From: Fimenecus sp052273625
GTDB lineage: Bacteria; Bacillota; Clostridia; Oscillospirales; Acutalibacteraceae
Reading direction: 5' to 3'
Assembly (NCBI GenBank): GCA_052273625.1
Contig: DAVZHW010000034.1
Span: 1 to 18,365, forward strand
Length of the DNA stretch: 18,365 nt
Part shown: one piece after another, positions 7,501 to 13,963 of the stretch
Layout of the letters: the number at the start of each line of letters is the position of its first letter
Position numbering within the stretch: position 1 is the stretch's first letter
Position numbers and translations under genes: made by a program
The notes under the pieces: model-generated
Told to the model about the DNA's origin: nothing
Database searches by the model: none
Seen by the model: only the letters and a program-made list of their open reading frames with translations

Positions 7501-7821
7501 TGGAAACCGATGGACGACAAGGATTTTGTGTTCTCGCTTTATCATAATGATTTGATCAAGATTACTGACAAAGATCCGATTAAACTTAAGGTAAAAGAAG
7601 GTTATAAAGGCACTTTGCAACATGAAATTGAACGCAATGGCGTGCTTTTGTACTATACAGAAGCAGATATCAACGGTGTTAGAATCAAATTCAAAAGTCA
7701 TGATGGTGCTTATGAAGGTCGAAAAGGCATTAAGAGTATTAAGAGCATAGAAAAATACACTGTTGACCCGTTGGGAAATGTTCATAAGGTGGGCAAGGAG
7801 AAGCGAATGAGGTTTAACTGA
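4516..7821 (+). CDS. cas9: type II-C CRISPR effector nuclease Cas9
   Basis: The 1101-aa RNA-guided DNA endonuclease is of the compact II-C size. RuvC-I is YGIGLDCGIASVGY with catalytic D8; the arginine-rich bridge helix follows (about 53-77, PRREARGLRRRVRRHQHRLD). RuvC-II has NIELARELPKSK with E524. The HNH domain has VDVDHIIPYS with D605 and H606, and N620 and N629 at the same spacing from the catalytic His as the HNH asparagines of SpCas9. RuvC-III is HHAADA with H742 and D745. All catalytic residues are present, so it should be active. The C-terminal third is the expected PAM-interacting region. AAAGGAG 8 nt before the ATG supports the start. cas1 follows after 1 nt. The PAM cannot be read from the protein by eye. 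Confidence 0.97.
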   Translation: MKYGIGLDCGIASVGYCVMELDFNDEPRRIVKLGSRIFDTAEVPKTGASLAAPRREARGLRRRVRRHQHRLDRIKRMLVEKNIISQAELDTLYNGQLSDVYELRVKALDEPVGDCEFARILIHLAQRRGFKSNKRNDGKDKEAGKLLKATESNEALLEEKGYRTVGEMFLKDEKFAEHKRNKGEDYSNTVLRSMVEAEIKAIFEAQRSFGMTFASEEIEAIYTDIALSQRPFDLGPAKGPENSPSPYHDMLGENLVGQCTFYPEEKRAAKATYSFQLFNLLQKINHIYLLTDFGDKYSLSDEERLAIKNLCFRKKSVNYADIRKSLGISYDYKFNCISYSGKEVEKIKQKLENQDQQALIDEIEKKAKFEYLNNYHQMKKALGDVFNALSEDDLDALGRIFTVFTDKGRIKEELELTNIPKDLHENIYENMPYFKSYGHISVKACRELIPFLEKGVTYDKACEAAGIDFRAHSNTEKHELLPPADDALADIPNPVVKRAVTQTRKVINAIIREMGNSPAYINIELARELPKSKKERDEIDQHNNENRAANERIKNEITENFGIVNPTGLDIVKLKLYHEQNGICPYTQKTFDYDRLLEPGYVDVDHIIPYSKCFDDSYSNKILTFSSENRQKSNRIPMEYIPESKKSDYQVWVTNNIRNPKKKQNLLKAKLTPEDTEGFKARNLNDTQYLSRVLYNYINDNLLFDDYKNKKKKVRAVKGAVTAYMRKRWGIAKVREDGDLHHAADAAVIACVTDGMIQKIRSYSNSQEMDNYAVNTDTGEVIDKLPMPYRDFRNELQKRLESENLDELKLYLSKLPNYSKEALDDVKLCFVSRAPRHKATGAAHMGTLRSYSSDGYSVSKKKLCDLKLDKNGEIEGCDFWKNDDRLLYNALREELVKVGGKGKAFPSDFEFHKPKSDGSAGPIVRSVKVREKVSQYVPLNTENDLAQKTGAGNGSMIRIDVFYVENDGYYFVPIYVADTKKKELPNLACTQGKDGWKPMDDKDFVFSLYHNDLIKITDKDPIKLKVKEGYKGTLQHEIERNGVLLYYTEADINGVRIKFKSHDGAYEGRKGIKSIKSIEKYTVDPLGNVHKVGKEKRMRFN

Positions 7822-7822
7822 T

Positions 7823-8722
7823 ATGGCTTACAGAAATATTTTCATTTCCAATGAGGCAAAACTCAGACTTCGCAATAAGCAGTTGATTGTAGATAACGGA
7901 GAAGAGCTGTCATTTCCGATAGAGGATATACGCTCAATAGTTATTGACAATTCTTATACAACGCTCAGCGCAAAGCTGCTTTCAAAGCTTTCCGAGGACG
8001 GTGTTTGCGTCATTGTCTGCGACGATAAGCACACGCCGTCGGCGGCGATGATGCCGATAGGGGTTTATTGCCGAGTCAATAAGCGTGTTACACTTCAGTT
8101 TGAACAGTCAAAGCCGAAGCTTAAAAAGCTGTGGCAGGAGATTGTAAAGGCGAAAATAAACAATCAGGCAAAATGCCTTGAGCTGAATTCCGTTGAAAAA
8201 AGTACCGAGCTTTATTCGATAGCCAAAACGGTAGCCTCGGGAGACACTACGAACAGAGAGGGCTATGCTGCGAGAATGTATTTTCGCAGTATGTTCGGAA
8301 ACGAGTTTACAAGGGACGACGAAACCGGGATAAACGCAGCATTGAATTACGGCTACGCAATTTTTCGTTCGTTTATTGCGAAAATGCTTGTTGCTTACGG
8401 GCTTGAGCCGTCGATAGGCATACACCATAAAAATCAGCTCAATGCGTTTAATCTTGCCGACGATATTATTGAGCCGTTTCGACCGATAGTTGACAATTAT
8501 GTTTATAAGAATTACCGTGAGTGGGGCGACAGCTTTTTTACGGCACAAAAGGCAGAGCTTGTTTTACTGCTTAACTGTGCGGTTACGGTTGACGGTAAAA
8601 GACATTCTGTCGCAAATGCCGTTGAGCTTGCGGTGCAAAGTATCATTTCCTCATTTGAAAACGATGAAGCAAGGCTGAAGCTTCCAGTGCTCAATGAGCT
8701 GTCTTATTTTGATTATGATTAA
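7823..8722 (+). CDS. cas1: CRISPR adaptation integrase Cas1 (type II)
   Basis: This 299-aa Cas1 would form, with Cas2, the complex that inserts new spacers at the leader end of the array. The N-terminal beta domain begins MAYRNIFISNEAKLRL. The catalytic domain has E146 (in NREGYAARMYF), H201/H202 (in GIHHKNQ) and the LADDIIEPFRP block (D213, D214, E217), i.e. the metal-binding triad region. Length is usual for type II Cas1. The gene begins 1 nt after the cas9 stop, and its end overlaps cas2, so all three are one transcriptional unit. The order cas9-cas1-cas2 without csn2 or cas4 defines subtype II-C. Confidence 0.97.
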   Translation: MAYRNIFISNEAKLRLRNKQLIVDNGEELSFPIEDIRSIVIDNSYTTLSAKLLSKLSEDGVCVIVCDDKHTPSAAMMPIGVYCRVNKRVTLQFEQSKPKLKKLWQEIVKAKINNQAKCLELNSVEKSTELYSIAKTVASGDTTNREGYAARMYFRSMFGNEFTRDDETGINAALNYGYAIFRSFIAKMLVAYGLEPSIGIHHKNQLNAFNLADDIIEPFRPIVDNYVYKNYREWGDSFFTAQKAELVLLLNCAVTVDGKRHSVANAVELAVQSIISSFENDEARLKLPVLNELSYFDYD

Positions 8723-9035
8723 GTTTATGAGAATGATTGTGTTTTTTGACTTACCGGTAAAAGAAAAAGCCGCTCAGCGAGAAGCGGCGAAATTCAGAAA
8801 GTTCTTGATTGAGGATGGTTATCTTATGGTACAGTTCTCGATCTATTCAAGGGTGTGCAACGGATATGATGCGGTAAAAACGCACGAAAACAGACTCAAG
8901 GCACATCTTCCCGCAAACGGCTCGGTGCGATTGCTAACGATTACCGAAAAGCAATATGAATCAATGCAAATTTTGCTCGGAGAATTCAAGCAGTCCGATG
9001 CACAGGTCGCCTATGAGCAGCTGACTTTGTTGTAA
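8715..9035 (+). CDS. cas2: CRISPR adaptation protein Cas2
   Basis: The 106-aa ferredoxin-like Cas2 starts MIKFMRMIVFFDLPV; the first beta strand ending in FFDLP is the family signature, and SIYSRVCNG is the second conserved stretch. I choose 8715, which overlaps the cas1 stop by 8 nt, because type II Cas2 proteins usually have a few residues before MRM. Starts at 8694 (longer) or 8727 are possible; none has a clear ribosome site, so coupling to cas1 is likely. Cas2 is the dimeric scaffold of the Cas1-Cas2 integrase. Confidence 0.93.
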   Translation: MIKFMRMIVFFDLPVKEKAAQREAAKFRKFLIEDGYLMVQFSIYSRVCNGYDAVKTHENRLKAHLPANGSVRLLTITEKQYESMQILLGEFKQSDAQVAYEQLTLL

Positions 9036-9041
9036 AAAATG

Positions 9042-9082
9042 AAAAAAGACTTGGAGATTTTTACTTCTCCAAGTCTTTTTTT
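9042..9082. terminator. bidirectional terminator between cas2 and the CRISPR array
   Basis: The 10-bp stem GACTTGGAGA (9048-9057) / TCTCCAAGTC (9066-9075) is flanked by six A on the left (9042-9047) and seven T on the right (9076-9082). It can stop the cas operon rightwards and the crRNA transcripts that arrive leftwards from the array. Confidence 0.85.
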
Positions 9083-9133
9083 ATCGGAATTTTTCTCGGT
9101 AACGCCCGATACTGCGTTGTTTTTCGTTCCCAT
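9083..9133. other. short CRISPR leader region (inferred acquisition end)
   Basis: Only 51 nt separate the terminator from the first repeat. The region is not strongly A/T-rich and shows no clear promoter. It is called leader because the opposite end of the array carries decayed repeats, which normally marks the old end. It includes ATCGG (9083-9087) and CCGAT, a possible small inverted repeat. Confidence 0.5.
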
Positions 9134-11659
9134 ATTATAACATACCAAGAAAAATTAGGGAACTACAATGTCATTCAATGCGCATTCTGCTGTGGATAAA
9201 TTATAACATACCAAGAAAAATTAGGGAACTACAATGATAGAATATTGTCATACGGACTGTCAAGCCATTATAACATACCAAGAAAAATTAGGGAACTACA
9301 ATGTTCGAGTGGTGACTACGCACAGATAGGTAATTATAACATACCAAGAAAAATTAGGGAACTACAATTGCAGCCGTAACCTCGATATATTCCCGTTCAT
9401 TATAACATACCAAGAAAAATTAGGGAACTACAATTTCAATGGGGACGAAGTAGAAATTTTTAGTATTATAACATACCAAGAAAAATTAGGGAACTACAAT
9501 AATTAAATGGTCTTTAATGCTTGATAGTAAATTATAACATACCAAGAAAAATTAGGGAACTACAATTGTACTCGTTGATTGTTTTAACCGCGAACGATTA
9601 TAACATACCAAGAAAAATTAGGGAACTACAATGGTGTGTTGATTCGCAACGATAGCTTGGGGATTATAACATACCAAGAAAAATTAGGGAACTACAATCG
9701 TTTAGATAATCTTAAGCGAGCAAAAGAAATTATAACATACCAAGAAAAATTAGGGAACTACAATTTCGGAGAGGTTAAGAGGTTGAGAACATTAATTATA
9801 ACATACCAAGAAAAATTAGGGAACTACAATTATTACAACGACGTTTATATCAACGACGAAATTATAACATACCAAGAAAAATTAGGGAACTACAATAGCT
9901 ATTGCGTAGTTAATGGTTCGCATTAATTATAACATACCAAGAAAAATTAGGGAACTACAATGTTATCCGCATTTTTAATTGTGATTTGTCCATTATAACA
10001 TACCAAGAAAAATTAGGGAACTACAATGTTTTGCCGTTTATTAAGTGTAAACGTATATTATAACATACCAAGAAAAATTAGGGAACTACAATGAAATTAT
10101 CACCGCCCAATCTTATTTTTTATTATAACATACCAAGAAAAATTAGGGAACTACAATACGAGCTTGATGCGTGAAGTCAAAAAACATATTATAACATACC
10201 AAGAAAAATTAGGGAACTACAATCCGACACCAACATCAGAGGGGGATAACACAATTATAACATACCAAGAAAAATTAGGGAACTACAATATCATTCGTAT
10301 TTTTAACTGCGATTTGTCAATTATAACATACCAAGAAAAATTAGGGAACTACAATATGAAAGCGTTAACGTGTAATTCCTTTAACATTATAACATACCAA
10401 GAAAAATTAGGGAACTACAATTCTATGTTACAGCTCACGCAAGGGCGGTATATTATAACATACCAAGAAAAATTAGGGAACTACAATATAATCCTAATGC
10501 TGTCCAAGAAAGTCAAAATTATAACATACCAAGAAAAATTAGGGAACTACAATGTCGTACATCAACATTACATGATAATGCGGATTATAACATACCAAGA
10601 AAAATTAGGGAACTACAATACGCAAACAAAAATTTCAACAATCTTAGGAATTATAACATACCAAGAAAAATTAGGGAACTACAATATAAGGAATGTATTG
10701 GACGCAGTTCGTGAAATTATAACATACCAAGAAAAATTAGGGAACTACAATAGCGATTGCGTAGTTAATTGTACGCATAATATTATAACATACCAAGAAA
10801 AATTAGGGAACTACAATACAGCAGTACGATGCTGTTGATAAAAAAATATTATAACATACCAAGAAAAATTAGGGAACTACAATTATTTAGATACTTTCAA
10901 AGGTAAGGACAAATTATAACATACCAAGAAAAATTAGGGAACTACAATGGTGGTAGTACAACACGTTGACCGTAACCAATTATAACATACCAAGAAAAAT
11001 TAGGGAACTACAATGCCGTATGTCAACGTGTTCTCGTGTATGGGATTATAACATACCAAGAAAAATTAGGGAACTACAATATGCGTTCTATTGTCGATAA
11101 CTCATTCACAATTATAACATACCAAGAAAAATTAGGGAACTACAATGAGTGGGCAGTAATATATCGCTTAGCGAGGATTATAACATACCAAGAAAAATTA
11201 GGGAACTACAATTATAAAGTTGATTTTTCTGATTTAGGCATAATTATAACATACCAAGAAAAATTAGGGAACTACAATGTATTGCCGTTCATTAAGTGCA
11301 AGCGCATTATTATAACATACCAAGAAAAATTAGGGAACTACAATTGGTTCTTCGACGCAAAAAAAGCGAACAAAATTATAACATACCAAGAAAAATTAGG
11401 GAACTACAATAAGGCTTTTTCTGCTTTTTTCAATGGGTTAATTATAACATACCAAGAAAAATTAGGGAACTACAATCAATCTCTTGCTGTGTGAGGTCTC
11501 GCCTTTATTATAACATACCAAGAAAAATTAGGGAACTACAATCCAATCACAATACTTAACTGTTTTCATCGTATTATAACATACCAAGAAAAATTAGGAA
11601 ACTACAATGCTATCCAAATGGGTGGCAGATTTTTTATATTATAACATACCAAGGAAAAT
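9134..11659 (-). CRISPR. type II-C CRISPR array: 38 full repeats, 1 truncated repeat, 38 spacers
   Basis: The 36-nt repeat (ends ATTATAAC and CTACAAT on +) first occurs at 9134-9169 and recurs about every 66 nt; the last full copy is 11573-11608 with one change (G to A at repeat position 27), and a truncated copy starts at 11638. Repeats 1-37 look identical. Spacers are mostly 30 nt; one is 31 (9236-9266) and six are 29. Transcription is assigned to the minus strand because the tracrRNA anti-repeat is + and because minus repeats begin ATTGTAGTTCCC, as in other type II arrays. On that strand each repeat ends with the extended -10 TGTTATAAT. No spacer targets could be identified by eye. Confidence 0.98.
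11638..11659 (-). repeat. truncated terminal CRISPR repeat keeping its promoter half
   Basis: The first 16 nt of the repeat are exact (11638-11653), then one mismatch and five matches before similarity is lost. The kept part, read on minus, is the end with CTTGGTATGTTATAAT, i.e. the extended -10. The lost part is the tracrRNA-pairing 5' half, which spacer 38 does not need because it uses repeat 38. Confidence 0.8.
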
Positions 11660-11738
11660 AATAAAGAATATCTTTTGACATATTTATATAAAAACATTTC
11701 ATTTTCTCATTTTCTTAACAAAGATTTTATGCCGGAAA

Positions 11739-11747
11739 TGATATAAT
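11739..11747 (+). promoter_or_regulatory. extended -10 promoter of the redox operon
   Basis: TGATATAAT (11739-11747) is a perfect extended -10. No good -35 is found at 16-18 nt; TTAACA lies 21 nt upstream. Predicted start is about 11754, just before the AAGGAG of the microprotein gene. The stretch 11660-11738 is A/T-rich with nothing else recognised. Confidence 0.6.
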
Positions 11748-11774
11748 GCAGACGAAATGAAAGGAGTGGTCAGT

Positions 11775-11921
11775 TTGTTCAAGGCGAAAAAAGCCGTATT
11801 TCAAGGCTTGTTATTGATAGTCGGCGTGGCTATGCTGTGCTTCGGCGCAATGCGCGGCGAGGTTGATACGGTTTTGAGTAAGGCCGTCAGATTGTGCTTG
11901 GAGTGTGTCGGAATTGGATAA
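11775..11921 (+). CDS. 48-aa single-pass membrane microprotein with CXXC (CD1871A-like)
   Basis: A TTG start at 11775 has AAGGAG 8 nt upstream. The product begins FKAKKAVFQ (basic, cytosolic), has one hydrophobic segment (about 9-25, GLLLIVGVAMLCFG), then MRGEVDTVLSKAVRL and ends CLECVGIG with C41 and C44. This layout fits the CXXC microprotein family annotated CD1871A in clostridia; I recognise it from pattern only. Predicted topology places the CXXC outside. It overlaps the polyferredoxin gene start by 8-17 nt. A role as a thiol or metal carrier between its two neighbours is inference. It is easily missed because of the TTG start and small size. Confidence 0.75.
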   Translation: MFKAKKAVFQGLLLIVGVAMLCFGAMRGEVDTVLSKAVRLCLECVGIG

Positions 11922-12855
11922 AAATAAAAACAAATTTTCAAAGCAGCTCAGCCGTTTCCGTGGCTGTATTCAAGCGGCGGCAACACTGATTACCAATATA
12001 CATTTGCCGAATTTCTTTAAGGGCGGAATTTATCAGGGCAAGGGTAAGGCGGTGTGCGTGCCGGGCTTGAACTGCTATTCTTGCCCCGGTGCAGCGGGTG
12101 CGTGTCCTATCGGCTCGTTTCAAGCGGTGGTCGGCTCGTCAAAATTTCGCTTTTCCTATTATATAACGGGCTTTTTGATATTGCTCGGCGTGCTGCTCGG
12201 ACGATTTATATGCGGATTTTTGTGCCCGTTCGGTTGGCTTCAGGAATTACTCCACAAAATCCCCGGCAAGAAGCTGCCCACAAAGAAATTGAAACCGCTT
12301 ACATATTTGAAATATGCAATTTTATTGCTTGCGGTGGTGCTGCTGCCTGCGATAGTTGTAAACGATTTGGGAATGGGCGACCCGTTCTTCTGCAAATATA
12401 TTTGTCCGCAAGGTGTTCTTGAGGGCGCAATTCCGTTGGCGGCGGTCAATGAGGGCATACGTTCGGCGTTAGGCTCGCTTTTTAATTGGAAACTTGCAAT
12501 TTTAATTGTAGTTGTTATTTTGAGCATATTGTTTTACCGACCGTTCTGCAAATGGATTTGTCCGCTCGGTGCATTTTACGCATTGATGAACAAGGTGTCC
12601 CTGCTCGGCATTAAGGTTGACGAACACAAATGCGTATCCTGCGGAAAATGTGCAAGGGTGTGCAAGATGGACGTCGATGTTACCAAAACACCCAATCATA
12701 CAGAGTGTATTCGCTGCGGCAAGTGCATAACCGCTTGTCCGACAGACGCAATCAAGTTTAATTATGGCTTTGAGATGCCGAAAAAGATAACGGACGGCAT
12801 TGAAAAGACCGAAAATAAAAAGAAAACAAATAACAATAGGAAAACGGAGGACTGA
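11914..12855 (+). CDS. membrane polyferredoxin (NapH/CcoG-like 4Fe-4S protein)
   Basis: The integral membrane iron-sulfur protein has several hydrophobic segments. Counting from a start at 11905 (316 aa), an N-terminal cluster CVPGLNCYSCPGAAGACPIG has C51, C57, C60, C67; three CxxxCP loops are CGFLCPFGW (C103/C107), CKYICPQG (C163/C167) and CKWICPLG (C205/C209); two ferredoxin motifs are CVSCGKCARVC (C233-C243) and CIRCGKCITAC (C258-C268). It should pass electrons across or along the membrane, as NapH-type proteins do. GGAG at 11900-11903 is only 1 nt from the GTG at 11905 but 10 nt from the TTG at 11914, so I prefer 11914; the GTG start remains possible. It sits between a CXXC microprotein and a TlpA-like lipoprotein, suggesting they are its partners. 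Confidence 0.9.
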   Translation: MDKNKNKFSKQLSRFRGCIQAAATLITNIHLPNFFKGGIYQGKGKAVCVPGLNCYSCPGAAGACPIGSFQAVVGSSKFRFSYYITGFLILLGVLLGRFICGFLCPFGWLQELLHKIPGKKLPTKKLKPLTYLKYAILLLAVVLLPAIVVNDLGMGDPFFCKYICPQGVLEGAIPLAAVNEGIRSALGSLFNWKLAILIVVVILSILFYRPFCKWICPLGAFYALMNKVSLLGIKVDEHKCVSCGKCARVCKMDVDVTKTPNHTECIRCGKCITACPTDAIKFNYGFEMPKKITDGIEKTENKKKTNNNRKTED

Positions 12856-12857
12856 TT

Positions 12858-13817
12858 ATGAAAATTTCAAAGGCTTCAAAAATTTTAGCCGTGCTTATGG
12901 TGCTTGTGTTGACTTTAGGTCTTGCAGCCTGCTCGGCTAACAAGAAAAATTCGGGAAATGACAATTCGGACATTATACCCTTGCTTGCACAGGAGGCGAA
13001 CAGCCTTGACGAGGCGACAGCTCTTCACAAAAAGCTTATGGAGGCGGAAAATAAAATTCTTACAGATAACTCTGCCCTTTGGGAAAAAGTTTTCCTCTCT
13101 GCGAACAAGAATACAACAATGATTGAGGACGGATCAAACTACGGCGATTTTCTTCTCAATACAATCGAGGGCGCAAAGGGTCAGTTTACCGCAGACGAGT
13201 TGAAAACGCTTAAAGACGGAGCAGAGCAGATAAAGGAAATTGAGGGCAAGCTCACGATTTTGGAGCAGAAATATCCCAGCTGCGGAAGCACACCGGGCAG
13301 CGGAGAGAGCGTTGCGGCGGAGGACGCAGGAATGAGCGGAAGCACAAGCAAATTAACGCAATTCCCGAGCTTTCAGGGAAAAGACCTTGACGGCAACGAC
13401 GTAAACAGCAGCGAGCTTTTCTCGGGCAACACCGTAACGGTAATGAATTTCTGGTTTACGACCTGCAAGCCCTGCGTCGGCGAGCTTGAAGAATTGGAGG
13501 CGCTCAACAAGACCCTTTCCGCAAAGGGCGGTGCGGTTGTCGGTGTAAACTCCTTTACTCTTGACGGCGACAAGGCGGCGATTTCCGAAGCAAAAGACGT
13601 TTTGTCGAAAAAGGGCGTTACCTACAAGAATATTTGGTTTGACTCGAAGAGTGAAGCGGGTAAGTTTACCTCGGGGCTTTATTCATATCCGACAACCTAC
13701 GTTGTTGATAAGAACGGAAATATCGTAGGACAGCCGATCGTCGGCGCAATCACATCCCCCGAGCAGTCGGAGAAGCTCAACAAGCTTATAGATCAGGCTA
13801 TTGCAAGCAGCAAGTAG
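12858..13817 (+). CDS. TlpA-like thioredoxin-fold lipoprotein
   Basis: The 319-aa exported lipoprotein has signal MKISKASKILAVLMVLVLTL, lipobox LAAC and lipidated C25. Residues 30-145 are a helical, charged region without a family I recognise. Residues about 165-319 form a TlpA/ResA-like thioredoxin domain with active site WFTTCKPC (C203, C206) and the cis-proline P278 in YSYPTTYVVD. It should act on thiols outside the membrane. GGAGG 7 nt before the ATG supports the start, and only 2 nt separate it from the polyferredoxin stop, so the three genes are one operon. No CcdA/DsbD partner is encoded here; the polyferredoxin may supply electrons instead (inference). Confidence 0.9.
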   Translation: MKISKASKILAVLMVLVLTLGLAACSANKKNSGNDNSDIIPLLAQEANSLDEATALHKKLMEAENKILTDNSALWEKVFLSANKNTTMIEDGSNYGDFLLNTIEGAKGQFTADELKTLKDGAEQIKEIEGKLTILEQKYPSCGSTPGSGESVAAEDAGMSGSTSKLTQFPSFQGKDLDGNDVNSSELFSGNTVTVMNFWFTTCKPCVGELEELEALNKTLSAKGGAVVGVNSFTLDGDKAAISEAKDVLSKKGVTYKNIWFDSKSEAGKFTSGLYSYPTTYVVDKNGNIVGQPIVGAITSPEQSEKLNKLIDQAIASSK

Positions 13818-13837
13818 TTTAAGCTCATATTTATAAC

Positions 13838-13875
13838 AGAAGAAAGGCTCAACGGCAGTTGGATCTTTTCTTTTA
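13838..13875 (+). terminator. possible imperfect terminator of the redox operon
   Basis: AAGAAA (13840-13845) can pair with TTTCTT (13867-13872), and TCAAC with GTTGG, around GGCA, followed by TTATAA. The stem is interrupted and the T-tract poor. Confidence 0.35.
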
Positions 13876-13900
13876 TAATCGGAAAGCAAATTTGTGTCGC

Positions 13901-13929
13901 TTGCTTTATTATGCCTGTTGTGGTAGAAT
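13901..13929 (+). promoter_or_regulatory. promoter of the half-size EamA gene
   Basis: -35 TTGCTT (13901-13906), 17-nt spacer, extended -10 TGGTAGAAT with hexamer at 13924-13929. Predicted start is about 13936, 28 nt before the ATG. Confidence 0.65.
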
Positions 13930-13963
13930 GAATACAATTAAAATATAAAAAGAAGGCTTTGAT

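Noticed and set aside
4534..7785. Many antisense open frames inside cas9
   Set aside because: They are shadows of a complete coding gene with all catalytic motifs.
4516..9035. Subtype II-A or II-B
   Set aside because: No csn2 or cas4 follows cas2; the compact Cas9 and three-gene layout fit II-C.
9170..10847. Spacers 1 and 26 share a 13-nt near-match (both read LSTA on minus)
   Set aside because: The match is short and offset by 6 nt; such a match is likely by chance among 38 spacers.
9636..11494. Three long open frames across the array (9636-9926, 10164-10838, 11036-11494) encoding repeated IITYQEKLGNYN peptides
   Set aside because: They arise because the 66-nt repeat-spacer period is a multiple of three and the repeat has no stop in that frame; there is no ribosome site, and the frame breaks at 29-nt spacers.
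9134..11659. crRNA transcription from the + strand
   Set aside because: The tracrRNA anti-repeat on + resembles the + repeat, so it can pair only with minus-strand crRNA. The + repeat end CTACAAT lacks the TGn extension.
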